Notes: generated from the letters alone by a model not told the origin. Positions 1 through 35,345 are shown, numbered from the stretch's first letter. The stretch is DNA of 64,000 nucleotides from Heligmosomoides polygyrus polygyrus (GCA_947396885.1 OX377202.1:61902034-61966033); one strand, 5' to 3'. Numbers and translations are program-made.

Positions 1-185
1 AGGGAAGGGGGTCCAGTGAAGGGACCAATAGATGGGGTACCAGTGAATTACCAATCAAGAGGAGACCAGAATGGGAAGACTATTTAGGGGATTCGCTAAA
101 GGGTCCAGTTATAGGACCATTGAAGTTGGGACCAGTAAAGGGGACTAGTGAAGGGAATCAGTGAAAGGGACCAATAAGGGGACCA
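1..185. repeat. Degenerate GGGACCAGT tandem repeat
   Basis: Short degenerate units of about 15-20 bp built on GGGACCAGTGAAGG or GGGACCAATA recur through this stretch, and the array probably continues beyond the left edge. The reverse complement of the same motif (ACTGGTCCC, ATTGGTCCC) forms a larger array at 40498-40960. No gene is supported here. Confidence 0.75.
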
Positions 186-400
186 GTGTTTTCTCTCATT
201 GTCGTCCAACGTGGCGTCACAAGACGTGCTACAGGCGTCGTGTCACGTGTGTCTGGATGCAAAAGACGTGTCGTAGACGTCGTGACATGTGAGTCCGGAC
301 TCAGCAAATGTGTCATAGATCCAACGTGCCTCCGGATCCTGAAGGCGTGCCACAGACGAGACTTGGCACAGCATCCGTGAGATTTTCAGATTACTTTTTA
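186..400. repeat. Decayed roughly 50-bp satellite
   Basis: Imperfect units with motifs such as GTGTCTGGATGC, AAGACGTGTCG and GACGTCGTGACA repeat here. They resemble the reverse complement of the better preserved CAGACACC / GCGACATCGGTTACA array at 40961-41530. In both places this satellite directly adjoins the GGGACC/GGTCCC repeat, so the two probably travel together. Open frames here are repeat artefacts. Confidence 0.55.
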
Positions 401-2772
401 AAGGTTTCGTGCAACAACGAGTGTGCACGTACTTGACTCTCACTTCTCACTTTTCTGCCGATACATGGGTAAGGGGATATTGGTGGAGTGGGTGGGGGGG
501 GGGGAGGCTAGGGAGAATGAGTAAAGGAATCGGAGTAATGTTATTCCTATCGGACTGTGAACTGCATCGTGCGGTCTACCAATAACAATTGATTTCATTT
601 GTGTTTCCGCAGAATAAGCACTTCGGATTAAGGCTCTCTCTCTCTGTTTGTCGCCATGTACGCCACGAGTACTTCAGGGAGTGAATCGCGTACGTGCGAT
701 AGAGGGTGGGTGAGCCCCATAGGAGCAGTTTTGAAGACTATGTCCTACCGTGTCCCGCTATACTATTCTATATAGTAAAACCAGTTTTTCTACTCTAATG
801 AATGAGGAAAGGCCTAAAGAGGACAAGAAGACGGTCGGGGTTGTGTGTTTGTTATCCGGGTTTTGGGGGCGAAGCCCCCAACCAGACGTTTGGCGGCCAG
901 TAGGCCTGAAAGATATCGTTGAGTTAGTTTCCGCAGATGAGGTATCCCCTGTTGTTCCTGTTAAGGCAGACGCCAATAAACACTGCAGAAAATTCATACA
1001 CCATACGTAGTAGACAAAAAATATTGAGAAACCTAGTTACAAAATGGCTAGGTTTCTAGAGGATCAAAGTTGGAGATTATTGGACACAACCTCTCAAGTA
1101 AAAAATTGGAGTGGACACAATCTATTTCGGAAAAGTACCATCAAACAGTCTACTTACGAAGGTTGTAACTTTAGTGGTCCCTCAGGTAGCTCGTCTAGTT
1201 GATCTGCCACTATATATTATTGGTTCCTTTAGGTGAAGAATCCACTAAAACCGGTGGTGCATACAAGTTTATTTTTGATACAAACGAGGCTAACTACTAT
1301 TCGCTATTAGGAATTGGGTATTGAACGAGGCGTCTCGAGCCGTAGAGCTGTGGAGCCTGAAGAGCCGATGGGTGCAAGAGAGTCGTGAGGAGCCGACCAG
1401 AACGATCGTCGGTCCGCTCGACTTATACTTGCAGGGTCAAAGACGTTCTTATTGTGGAATGTAAGCATTTCCCTAAATGTTTTCGATCATATCTTCGAAA
1501 GCTAAGTGTGGGAATCAACAAAAAAAAACACAGATGAACAATCTTTCTATTTTCTTACCGTATTTATTATTGTAGCCTCGCTACAATAACACTGAAAACT
1601 CATTCTACGGTCAACAAGCGCCTAAGAACGTAACTGGAAAACTCTCTCAACGCAGAGTTTTTCGATTTGCATCTTGTTAGTGTTGGGGAGTATTTTACCA
1701 CAATACTTTTTCTGTGATTACTTCTGAAGGCACTACCTCGATTGCCTAATCCTCAAGTTTTTACTCCTTATTAATATTTATGAAAATGTTTTTCTAAAAA
1801 TTTTCAATAATGCAAATGGTGATGAAGACCGTTTTAATCTTCGGACTGCAATAAATGTTATTGCAGACTGATCAGCAAAGTGAGAACCTCCGTTAGCTGG
1901 TTAGAAGTTAACAGTACTTAGCTCGTGCAAAATAAGACGGACAACTATCATATTGGAGATGTTTGACATAAGAATGCTGCTGGTTTCCGCGACTTCTGAT
2001 TTATATTCGATACAAGTCTTTCCATCAAGGAACATCGTGACCAACAGAAAAACAGGCTTATTGAGTAGTACACACAATTGCAAATCTATGCGAGCAGGTC
2101 AAGCAAGCCTTACTTATGCGTTCGATGCCAGCTTACAAGTCATTCCTGAACTTATACCGGGCTATGACGCACTGTTTCCAGTCCAGAATGGAAACGATAA
2201 GTAGTTAGACCTGAGCAGAATAGCTTTCAAAGAAACCATGTATAAAACTTCACAGACATGACTACAGCAGCACATTTATGGCGTCGCAGAAAAATAAGAT
2301 CTGCAAAAAGAAAAAAGAAAAAGAAAGAAGGGAAACAAGGTTCTCATTTTTACCTAACTATCTCGTACGGGAGTCTTCAGGAAACTTAATAATTCATTCC
2401 TGTTTTTGAGGTCTTGTGTTGCTGCTGTAACCGAAGACTCACTTGGTCACTCTACCATTGTTTTTTCCGAATTGTATTTGCTTCGATTTTGTTTCTTTCT
2501 GAGTAATCGCGTAGCTGTCCACATGGAGAACAAATAATGGAAAAATAAATATTCACTGCCTAGTTCGTTGCAACACCTACGATGAGCGCCTTGAATTTAT
2601 TGCTTTAACGGTCGATATCAGACTTGCTATGAAAACCAGACGCTCCGCATTCAAACGGAATAAACAATATATGATCAGCCTAATAGAGTAGATATAAGTG
2701 TTATAGCTGCGAATAATTTAGGAAGGTGGTCGGTGTTCAATGACGAATGGTGTGAGGAATGTTCAACGATCG
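401..2772. other. Intergenic, no gene recognised
   Basis: I see no gene, RNA or clear mobile element in this 2.4 kb. It contains a G-run near 495-510, a CT run near 634-645 and an A/G-rich tract near 2285-2330. Open frames up to 86 codons match no domain I know and show no convincing splice context. Confidence 0.5.
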
Positions 2773-3025
2773 CTGCGCAGACTGAGAATCTTCTTCTCCT
2801 GAGCGTTTAATCCCGCGCAGTCGCAGGGTTCGCTGTTCTTGTGAGCTGTCGCCACCTCATCCTATCAAGGGCGTCATCTGCCGTGGCGCCGACTTCGGCG
2901 AGATCTCTCTTGATGACGTCCTTCCATCTTTTCTTTGGGGCTCCTCTCGGACGCTTTCCGGGTGCCTCGGAATCTAGGGCCAACCTTGTGGGGTGATCCT
3001 CTGGTCTCCTGAGGACGTGTCCATA

Positions 3026-4081
3026 TCACCTCAGGCGCTGCTCTCTCATCTTCAGCTGGATCGGGGCTGTCTTCATCACTGCCCTAACATCCTCGTTTCG
3101 CACCCTGTCCCGACGGGTCCATCCACATGCCCACCTCAGCATCCTCATCTCCGCCGCGTGCAGTTGCCGCTCCTGCGCCTTACCCAGGGTTTCGTTTATC
3201 CGTCCCCTGACCGCCTGGTCCACATTTCCTTCCTCGGATAGGTCACTTCCGAAGTAGCGGAATTCTTCCACCTTCTCGATCGTTTCCCCTTGGCAGTCTA
3301 GGATCGATCCAGCGCACTGCTCAGAGCTGATGAACTTCGTCTTTTTCACGTTCAGCTGTAGGCCGTTGTCTGCAAGGGCTCTCTTCCACAGCTGCACCTT
3401 CTCCTCCACCTCCTCCTGGTTGTCGGCTACTAGGGCGATGTCATCCGAGTAGAGGATCGTTCTGAGAGAGCGTTCCTCAAGGTGGTTCACTATAGAATCA
3501 AGTGTCAGCAGGAAGAGGAACGGGCTCAGAGCCGACCCTTGGTGTACCCCAACTGTGATATCCACTTTCCTTATCACCCCGTGTGGAATTCGTATCGCCG
3601 CTTTCGAGCCCTCGTACATGTCCCTTGTGACTGTGATCAGACGTTCCGGGACACCCCTCACTCGAAGGGCATTCCAGATTACGGCCTGAGCTAGCCTGTC
3701 GTAGGCCTTCTCCAGGTCCAGGAATGCCAGGTAGCAGGGTTTACGCTTCTCCCGATATTTCTCCATCACCTGACGAGCGATGAAGATGGCGTCTGTGGTG
3801 GACCTCTCAGGCATGAAGCCCCACTGCACCTGGGAGATGGGTACCATCTCCCTCAGCCTTGAGTCGACCAGTCGTTCGTAGATCTTCATCGTGTGTGAGA
3901 TCAGTTTGATCCCTCGATAGTTGGAGCATTCGGAAGCGTCTCCCTTCTGCTTGAAGATGGGGACTATGGTGCTGTTTCTCCAGTCATCCGGCATCTTACC
4001 TTCTTTCGTGATTCTGTTGAGGAACTGCGTCAGACAGCTGATTCCGAGGTCCCCGAGCACCTTCCAAGCCTTTGCTGGCAC
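3026..4081 (-). pseudogene. Reverse transcriptase region of the RTE-like element
   Basis: An open frame of 351 codons carries the RT core: SNYRGIKLISHTMKIYERL (fingers), PCYLAFLDLEKAYDRL (first catalytic aspartate), VHQGSALSPFLFLLTLD, the box ILYSDDIALVA, and NGLQLNVKKTKF. The catalytic box is YSDD; most relatives have YADD. The frame is lost after QLKMREQRLR at about 3026; homologous C-terminal coding continues in another frame to a stop near 2805. Upstream, the 4250-4083 stretch in a different frame supplies the join to the endonuclease part, so at least two frameshifts separate this from a working polyprotein. Confidence 0.85.
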
Positions 4082-4212
4082 ACCGTCAGGCCCTGTTGCC
4101 TTTCCGAGTTTTACCTTCCCTATGGCCTTGCGAACCTCTTCTTGCGTCCAGGGTGGGGTGGGTCCTTCCGTTGGTTGTTCTTCCTCGGCCTCCCGACGAG
4201 GGAATTCCTCGT

Positions 4213-5781
4213 TCAGGAGTTCCTTGAAGTACTCCTCCCATCTCTGACCTTGACCGGCTTCCGTAACACCCTACCGTCAGCACTCTTCACAGTCTTCACT
4301 ACTCGAATGTCGAGGCTAGCTTTATGACGCGCCTTGGCCAGGCGGATGGCAAACTTCTCTCCCTCTGGCCCGTCTAGTTTCTCGTACAGGGCATCCATTT
4401 TCGCGTTGTTTGCCTTCGCTACAGCTGTTTTTGCCAGCCTCTTCAGCTTCCTGTAGGCTGTGAGATGCTCGGGTGCCCTCGTCTTCTGCCACAGCTTGTA
4501 GGCCTCCTTCTTCCTCTTCACCGCAGCCTGCACCTCTTCGTTCCAGAACCATGCCGATTTATCCCCTCTGGTTCCTCCCTTTGTTTCTCCCAGGGTTTCC
4601 TTGGCACATCTCAGGATTGTTTGGGCTACCCTCTTCCAGGTCTCATTCTCAGACCAGCTGGATCTGGAAGGCCTGCTTCGAGCACTGCCCTTCGTAGCTC
4701 GTTCCGCTCTGGACCCCGCAGTCTCCACCATCGGATCCTGGGTTCCGTCCTCACTTTGGGTGGGTAGAGGTATGCTAAGGTCGGCTACCAAGGGTCTATG
4801 CTGTGATGCCACGTCTTCTCCCGGAATGACCTTCACATCCCGGACTGCTTTCAGGGCAGTCCTTCGAACCAGGATGTGGTCGACTTCCGTCCTTCTTCCT
4901 CCGCTAGCATAGGTCACCTTCTGGCTCTCCCTCTTCGCAAAGAAGGTGCTACAGACAGCCAGGTCGTGGGTGATAGCCAGATCCAGAATTCGTTCTCCAT
5001 CCGGGTTTATCAGGCCGATCCCTTTACCTCCATGAACCCTTTCCACTCCTCTTCTGCCACTCCTCACATGCCCGTTCATCCCTGCTATGGAGAGGTAGTC
5101 GCCTTCTGGTACGGACCTTATGGCTTCCTCGAGCGAGAGGTAGAAGTCAACCTTGTCGTGCTCGGAGCATCCGGTCTGCGGAGCGTAGACAGACATGATG
5201 GTCCAGTAACCCTCCTTCGTGTCCAGCCGCAGTGACATGATGCGGTCGTTTATTCTTTGGACAGCCGCTACTGAATCCTTGAGGGACTCCGCGACAGCTA
5301 TCCCTACCCCGTTCCTCTTGGTGTCCTCTCCGTTGTAGTACAGCTTGACCCCTTCTCCGATCTCCCTGGCTTTCGCCCCTTTCCATCGCGTTTCCTGCAG
5401 ACACAGGACTTGTATCGTTCTGCGCTTCATCAGGTCAGCCACTTCCCTAGATCTTCCGGTCAGCGTTCCCACATTCAGTGTTCCCAGTCGAACTAGCTTC
5501 TTTAGCCGAGGTCGTTCGGCCCTCGGTAGCCCTCGCATACTGACCACAGAACTCGGGCGGGGGTTCTGTGCACCACTTCCGGGTGACGTCCTAGCCTTTG
5601 CACTGATTCTATTGCGATTTGTGATCATGGTTTTGTGACGAGGTTTCTCCATCAGCCGGCCTGTCAACCTGGGCCTGACGCTGGAACCGTTGCCATTTTT
5701 GCAATTTTTGCAGGGCATGGCGTGCCCGAGCCGGGTGTCGAACCTGTGACCGTTTGTGCATGAAACTACACTACTAGCCAC
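4213..5781 (-). pseudogene. Endonuclease region of the RTE-like element
   Basis: An open frame of about 520 codons encodes an APE-type endonuclease. Visible motifs are VRLGTLNVGTLTGRSREV (N-terminal strand), LCLQETRWKGAKAREIGEG with the metal-binding glutamate, SVYAPQTGCSE, EVDHILVRR and SQHRPLVADL with the histidine near the end. The motif that normally reads GD-x-NGHVG is here AGMNGHVRS, so the catalytic aspartate is missing. The frame extends into the tRNA-like 5' end, but its first codon there is GTG; the first ATG is near 5718, just before CPCKNC-like residues (PCKNCKNG). I infer translation from that ATG. The frame breaks near 4250 before the RT. Confidence 0.82.
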
Positions 5782-5797
5782 TAGGCTAACTCGGCTC
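5728..5797 (-). other. tRNA-like 5' end with pol III A and B boxes
   Basis: On the minus strand the first 70 nt of the RTE-like element read like a tRNA. GAGCCG at the start can pair with CGGCTC at the end. The A box TAGCCTAGTGG is at 5788-5778 and the B box GGTTCGACACC at 5744-5734. GTTT and AAAC could form an anticodon stem around a 7-nt loop CATGCAC. The T stem is poorly paired, so this is a tRNA relic or promoter and not a working tRNA gene. It may give the element an internal pol III-type start, or it may be a captured SINE head. Confidence 0.6.
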
Positions 5798-5816
5798 TCC
5801 TGCGCAGACTGAGAAT

Positions 5817-6890
5817 AACCGAATAAACTTTGCGTTATCTTTCATTGAGCCAGGAGTATCTGTTGAAAAAAATCTTATCGAATTGTAATGTCTGTGTAGA
5901 TGCCTGCCCGAAAACCTCTTTCATCACTGTGAATCATGCTACTCTTTTTAATTGGAATGTGTTAGATTTATTGCAGGATACGTCAGCACCAGTTTCTGTT
6001 CACAGGAGAAGACCTTGTTTCTATGCCACTTATGGATCCACAAGCCATGGTGGCACCGAGAACTGCATGGCCAGTTCAAGTCCCGCACCCATTGCAAACG
6101 CTATTCTATTCTTCTCAGCTGCAGAAGCCTAGTCATTGTGGAATCGATCGAATCCGTTGGGCCGCGACCCTCTGAATTCGCGGCGGACGGAATTTTATGC
6201 GCGGTAATTCCAGCAAATCCCTTAATTGCCAGCAACGACATCAGCCGCTACACAATGCGATTCCGTCTTACACCTCCCCCAACACAATTAGCCATTAATC
6301 CAAAGCTTTCCAATTCCAAATGATTACAAACACATTTCAACACCGTCAATGTTCCCGCCAATTGAACTGCCGGACAGGAATCTGCGTGATTGGGTAGCAT
6401 CGCTTACTCGCCGCGATTTCGCCTCTATCGCTAATTTATAGCTCTCTCGAGATGAGAATCACTGCAGTTATTAACCAAATTCTTCGTGGCAGTTTTTGTC
6501 TTTAGTTAGATTGAGCTGGTAACTTAGGCCTGGTGTTCTCCATCTGACACAACTGCGTTCTTCTCCAGAGACCTTCTTCGAAACCAACTATTTGAATTTT
6601 TGAATCAAAAACATCAGAAAGAAATGACTACCAATCTAAAGCTACTTGATCGACTCGACAACAGCGGACGCGATTGCTGCTTGTACCGGACATAATGTGC
6701 AACCCAGGTTCAGCTACACCTAGACATGAAAGCGTTGTTGAATATGAACCTTGCCCCTTACCCATTTTCCTACTCTCGCCTGTTTACCCTGCAATATCGT
6801 AACCTTTCGTCAAGTTGGTGGGAGTGCTGGGGTGGTGAGTCCCAGTGACGGACCGCCACAGGCCGCGGCTGCTGCCATGAATCCCCGGGC
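5817..6890. other. Intergenic, no gene recognised
   Basis: About 1.1 kb between two retrotransposons. Open frames at 5830-6323 (+) have no recognisable domain and overlap each other in different frames. The start of the CR1-like element to the right may lie somewhere in the last 100-300 bp, but I cannot place its 5' end. Confidence 0.4.
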
Positions 6891-6911
6891 CAGCCCTCCT
6901 GACCTTCCATG

Positions 6912-7546
6912 TCTACGGTGATGCTGCTGAGGCTATTTCGTTCATCAAGTGCCTGTATGCAAACGTCAGATCTGTATCAAGGAACAGACACAACATCAGC
7001 TTAGTTCTAGGCAAACGTTTTGATATCTATGCATTCACAGAGACCTGGCTAAAGTCTTCCATCACCTCTTCCTCATTTTTTGGTAATGATATGTCTAAGA
7101 ACGAGATAATTAGATGTGACCGTGTTGCTAAAACCGGAGGAGGGGATGCATTTGTATGCAATCGTTGCCTTAGGACATCCGTTGTGCTGTTGAATTCAGT
7201 TAAAACTGGGTTTGAGTTACTATGTCTTGATATTTTTGGTGAGAGCTGAGGTCTACGCCTGGTTTTGGTGTATCGAGCACCTTCCTGCGATAGGAACTTG
7301 ACTGATCGTTTGTTTAATATTATTAGTGATATAATTTCCAAGAAACTGGAATCGATTGTACTGGGTGATTTCAACATACCTGACTTCTACTTTCCCGCTG
7401 ATAGGGCCGCTAACACGGGTGGAGCAGTAAGTTCTTTGGGGTTACAAAACCTTGTTAACTCACACGGCCTTTTCTCCCTCGTTCGGGACAGTATTAGAGC
7501 GATAACATTCTTGACACTGTACTTGCCAGTAGGGCTGAGTTGGTAA
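6912..7546 (+). pseudogene. CR1-like endonuclease fragment
   Basis: Conceptual translation across one stop and one frameshift gives RFDIYAFTETWLKSS (with the catalytic glutamate), GLRLVLVYRAPSC, and LESIVLGDFNIPDFYFP with the GDFN catalytic motif. These are APE endonuclease motifs of CR1/Jockey-type elements. A stop at about 7250 (after DIFGES) and another break near 7500 disable it. The next frame starts at about 7540. Confidence 0.75.
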
Positions 7547-8977
7547 ATAGCCTAAGTGTAGGTCCTCCCATTGGATCCAGTGATCACAATTGTATATCCT
7601 TTGTCATCGCTGGGTTTAAGGGAGTCATTAAGCATAGTGCTCCTGTTTTTCGCAGACTATACTCACGTGCTGACTATGATGCAATTCATATTTCTCTGTC
7701 GCATGTTAGATGGATCTATTTATCGGAAAGTCAACCCGATGTCAATGGAAAATATGAGCTGTTCCTCATGGTGCTACAGAAAGCTATCGATATTTTTGTT
7801 CCCATTAAGAGAGTTACGTCGGATGGGAATACCCACCTTCCAGCTTATCTGTGCAATATGGTAGACCATCGTGAATGCCTATTGCGTGAAGCTAAGCGTA
7901 GGGATAGTTGGGAAGCTTTTGACAAGTATAACGCCGAATTTGACAGGAAACTTCGAAAGTTTAACAACTACTTAGAAGCTAAAGCTGTTGAGTCTGGTAG
8001 CCCTCGTATGTTTTATAGGTTTCTGAGCTGTAGACTTTATGACAGAGGGGGCGTCGGTTGTCTAAGTGGAGAGAATATGGATACTGTTACTGGTCACGCC
8101 AAGGCTGAATTGTTGGCTGAAGAATTCGCCAAGATCTTTTTGATTGAAGATGGCATCCTGCCAGCGGAATCTCACTATCGACATGCAGCGATGGAAAGCT
8201 TTCCATGGCTTGACGGTGCGATGCTTTTTTGTCTTCTTAAAGATTGGCAACCCTCCTCCTCAGTCACTCCTGATGAGGTTCCTTCTAGCTTTATTCAGCA
8301 GATTGCTGAATAAAGCATTTGTGTTCCTTTCGCTTATATTTTCAATGTCTTTTATGCATTCTCAGATCCCAGCGCGCTGGAAGCACTCTTATGTCACTCC
8401 AGTTTTTAAAAAGGTGATCCTTTTGAGCCGGAAAACTACAGACCAGTTAGTATCACCTTTGACTTTTGTAGGATCTTTAAGAAGGTTGTTAAGGAATACA
8501 TACTGGAGTTTGCTTGCAAGCATGGGATTTTACCTCCCGGACAGCATGGATTTATTAGAGGTCGATCAATTGAAACGAACCTTCAGGAATGTATCAATGA
8601 CTGGGGTGAGGCTTTGGACAAGAATTTCAGTTGTGATGTCATCTATTTCGACTTCGCTAAGGCCTTTGATCGTGTATCGCACAGGAAACTTTTGTCTAAT
8701 CTGTCTATGCTTATCTTTCATCCCATTATAGTCAAGTTGATTGGAGTTTTTAAGCAACAGAACGTTCCAAGTGCGTTTGGGGCAGTTCCTCTCTGGTGTC
8801 AAAGCCGTCTCCAGCGGCATGCCTCAAGGTGGTATCTTCTCACCAATCTTATTCAATCTTTACACTGCTGATTTGCCTACAGTCATAGAACCCACTGGGG
8901 TCAAGGTCAAGATGTACGCCGACGACATCAAGTTGTATAAGGTAATTGTAGATTCGGAGGATGTTAGAAGGCTTTAG
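7540..8977 (+). pseudogene. CR1-like linker and reverse transcriptase, frameshifted
   Basis: From 7540 to 8313 an open frame covers the end of the endonuclease (IGSSDHNCISFVI) and the linker. The RT follows in pieces: HSQIPARWKHSYVTPVFKK at about 8357, CDVIYFDFAKAFDRVSHRKL at 8633-8690 with the first catalytic aspartate, SSGMPQGGIFSPILFNLY at about 8813, and VKMYADDIKLYK at about 8908 with the YADD catalytic box. At least three frame changes occur between these pieces. The motif order is intact, so this is simple decay. Confidence 0.8.
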
Positions 8978-8980
8978 GAA

Positions 8981-9943
8981 GTGGCGGATCTGCTCATCCA
9001 GTGGAGCAAGAGCTGGCAGCTTCCACTGTCCCCGAATAAAACTGTGTCCATGTCGCTTCACCAGGGCCGTTCCTCTGCCTTTCGTGATCGCGAGCATCGT
9101 ATTGACAATTTTCCTATCCAAGCGGTGGGTAAGCGTCAAAGATCTTGGTTTCCACTATGGCGCTAAACTGGATTTCTCTGAGCACGTGTCCAATTGTTGC
9201 AGGCGCGCCCAGTATAGAACCTATCAGAATTTCAAAGGTTTGACTACCAGGAATAAGGCTGTTTTGATAGGAGCTTACAAGTCGTATGTGTGCCCGTTAG
9301 TGAAGTCCTCCACTACGGTCTTTTCCCCAGTAAGAAAAACCTGATTAATGCGCTGGAAAAGGTACAGAATAACTTTACTCGCAAGGTGCTTATTCGTATC
9401 GGGGCTTTTTGTACTCCAGGGTACCAAAAGCCTCGATAAGGAATAAATACCTAGGTCTCCATTCCCTGGCATCCCGTAGAAAAATCGGTACTTGTGAAGC
9501 AAAGGGCCCGTGGTGCTGTGGGGTTGCCGGGAAACATGTTAACGCGGCAAACCCACGGCACCACGGAGCAGGTGATGAAGCATCCGTCCTCCGTGCCGTG
9601 GTTGACGCGTTTCTGCCGCGTTAACATGTTTCCCGGCAGCCCCAGGGCACCACGGGCCCTCTGCTTCATAAGTACCGAAAAATCTTTGACATTTGCATGG
9701 TCAATCCACGAATCGCGTCATAGGAATCCAGTTTCTTTAAAATGCGAGCTTCTCACACTAAGGGAGAGCAAGAAAGGGCAAGAAAGGATTTTCCTCTCTT
9801 GCCCTAGGAGCAGGTCTAAGGTAGGCCTCTTCCTTCACAGGACATCAAGGGCTTATCTTAGGGTGATGCAATCCTCCTTTTCTCTGGGGCAGCTTAGGCG
9901 GTCAGTTCAAAAATCGTTCCTGAGTTATGAGGTTTGGGACTGA
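8981..9943 (+). pseudogene. CR1-like C-terminal coding part, split by a MITE
   Basis: Downstream of the RT core the words SWQLPLSPNKTVSMSL, VKDLGFHYGAKLDFSEHV and YKSYVCPLV are typical of the RT thumb and C-terminal region of CR1 elements. Coding similarity resumes after the MITE at 9487-9676 and ends in LGQLRRSVQKSFLSYEVWD and a TGA at about 9943. Frameshifts lie near 9130 and 9340. Confidence 0.65.
9487..9676. mobile_element. Foldback MITE, hAT-type 8-bp duplication (family A, copy 1)
   Basis: A 190-bp palindromic element with ends GGTACTTGTGAAGC and GCTTCATAAGTACC. A perfect 8-bp direct repeat GAAAAATC flanks it at 9479-9486 and 9677-9684. The arms contain AAAGGGCCCGTGGTG and AACATGTTAACGCGGC and pair almost throughout. 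The 8-bp duplication suggests mobilisation by a hAT-like transposase. It sits inside the CR1-like coding sequence. A second copy is at 37733-37878. Confidence 0.88.
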
Positions 9944-10166
9944 GGCGTCTTTTTTTTTACTCTGGGTTGCTCGTTAAGAAAGCTGTGTTGTGCTATTTTT
10001 GATTGCAGATCTGACATCATTTCATTTGATTTGTTGCTGTTTTTTTTTTCGGTTTTTCCTGGGTATGCTTTTGATGTTGCGCTTCGGTTGTACTGTTCTA
10101 TTGGTGTGCCTGTGCATCTAGCGGCCGCGCTTATCGCGTTCGTATTAAATGAATAAAAATAAAAAA

Positions 10167-10276
10167 GTTGGTCAGCTCGAGCCAATAGGCGCAGATCTCT
10201 CGGCGTTTGTCGGATTCACTGCACACACGCGAAAGCATTCAGTTTTATGACAAACATCAAATTAAAAATTGAAGAA
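10167..10276. other. Short spacer downstream of gpb-1
   Basis: Sequence between the A-rich CR1 tail and the presumed gpb-1 3' end. Nothing recognisable is seen. Confidence 0.3.
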
Positions 10277-10976
10277 TGATTCATATATAAATTAATCAAT
10301 AATATTAATCGGTGTTCAAGAAACGAGAATGACAACGCTGTGTCTTAAAACGACGAGCGGTGGTGTTTGTGTGGATGTGACAGGTATCGGAGACTAGGAG
10401 CGAGCTTGGTGTGAGGGTGAATGTGGCACCTCCATGTAGCAATTTACAACATGTCTCAGAACGAGAAACGAACGTCGTTCGATCGATAACAATAAATAGA
10501 CTGGAGTAGAACACATGAGAAACGAGAGTACACACGCAACTAGAAGAGGGTCGTGAAGAAGAACATTAGCGCGGGATAACAGTCCGATAGACACGGAGGA
10601 GAGGGAGGAAAGTGTGCTGCTGCCGTCAGCCACGAATGGTATGCTGCGAAGACGAGCGCGAAACGAGAGGAGCATCATATACGACGAAGGAGAAGAAGAA
10701 TGCAAAAGCAGCGAAAGTGGGAGAGACCATGATATATTCGAACACTCCAAACATCACCTATAGTGGGGAGGGGAATCGTCGCGAAGCGAAGGGGAGCTGC
10801 TAGACTGCGCGGCAGAACCTCTTGTCCGATCATTGAGCTTTACTCGAAACATAGAACAGATGAAGAGAATGCTCCACGACGACGACCTTGCGGGGAGGGG
10901 CAAAAAGGACGAGGGCAGGCCAGTAGGGGAGTGAACTCGACGCACGTGCACGCCTGTTTTGCTTGTAGGCTTCCTC
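10277..10976 (-). other. gpb-1: Presumed gpb-1 3' UTR
   Basis: Downstream of the gpb-1 stop codon (TGA at 10979-10977) about 700 bp of pyrimidine-rich minus-strand sequence runs without coding features to an AT-rich stretch (10260-10320). I see no clean AATAAA, so the 3' limit is a guess. Open frames on both strands here are chance frames. Confidence 0.35.
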
Positions 10977-34779
<23,803 letters not shown>

Positions 34780-35345
34780 GATCGGCGCGGTTCACGGTGA
34801 ATCGGCAGGCGGACGGACACTCGGCGCTTGGTACTGCTCGCGGACGACTCGGTCCTGCGCGACGCCTCTCTGCAACTCGCACTCGCGCACAACACTCTCG
34901 CTCAGCACAGCGGCGGATCCAGCTAGCCGTCGAGAGACATGCAACACACCGTCAGCGTCGACAATGCGGGGGGCTGGCCGGAGCGGGACGGCGGCGGCGG
35001 GGAGCGCGGCAGGCGGCGGCGGCGGCCAGGCGCGGCGAGAGAGCGCGGCCGCCGCGGAGGGCGCCGGCGGCCGCGGCGCCGTCCCCGCGCGCCCATTGAT
35101 CGCCGCGCCGCGACCGCGCGCTGCCGCCCCGCGCACGCGGCTCCTGCTCGCGAGGACCGGCGGTCCTGCGGGCCGGCTTCGCGGGGACCAGCGGGTCGCC
35201 GCCGCGGGCGCTGCGCCTGGCACCCGCCTGCCGCTCGGTGCAGGGAGGCCCTCCGCGGGAGGTCGGGACTGGTCCCAGGGCCGTAGGAGACTGAGAGCTC
35301 ATCTGTCGCTGCAGCGAATGCTCAAATACCGGTGCTGGTGACGTC
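34780..35345 (-). promoter_or_regulatory. gpb-1: GC-rich block upstream of gpb-1, presumed promoter and 5' UTR
   Basis: Immediately upstream of the gpb-1 ATG the sequence becomes very GC- and CpG-rich, with GGCGGC runs at about 34980-35130, and contrasts sharply with the AT-rich surroundings. I infer that the promoter and 5' UTR are here. No TATA box, initiator or trans-splice acceptor could be placed with confidence. The long plus-strand frame over it (34778-35341) is a by-product of GC content. Confidence 0.45.

Larger units (their letters stand above)
2790..5799 (-). mobile_element. RTE-like non-LTR retrotransposon with 17-bp target duplication
   Basis: A 3.0-kb retrotransposon lies on the minus strand. 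It is bounded by a perfect 17-bp direct repeat, CTGCGCAGACTGAGAAT, at 2773-2789 and 5800-5816, which I read as the target-site duplication, so the copy is essentially full length. Reading on the minus strand it has a tRNA-like 5' end (5797-5728), an AP-type endonuclease region, a reverse transcriptase and a short C-terminal region ending near 2805. The 3' end lacks a long poly(A), as is usual for the RTE clade. It is nearly open but has at least two frameshifts, so it is probably dead though fairly young. The clade call rests on the order of domains and on wording such as LNVGTLTGRSREV and NGLQLNVKKTK, not on a tree. Confidence 0.88.
6900..10165 (+). mobile_element. Decayed CR1/Jockey-group non-LTR retrotransposon
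   Basis: A plus-strand retrotransposon of about 3.3 kb with an endonuclease, a linker, a reverse transcriptase and a C-terminal region, all in order but split by frameshifts and stops. The 3' end is A-rich (AATGAATAAAAATAAAAAAG at about 10147-10166), and the last coding words RSVQKSFLSYEVWD stop at 9943. I found no target duplication and cannot fix the 5' end. A hAT-type MITE (9487-9676) has inserted into its C-terminal coding part. Group assignment to CR1/Jockey is from motif style only. Confidence 0.75.

Noticed and set aside
5779..5781. GTG as the start codon of the RTE-like endonuclease frame
   Set aside because: GTG starts are not expected in a nematode nuclear gene; the first ATG lies about 60 bp downstream, and the upstream part is the tRNA-like segment.
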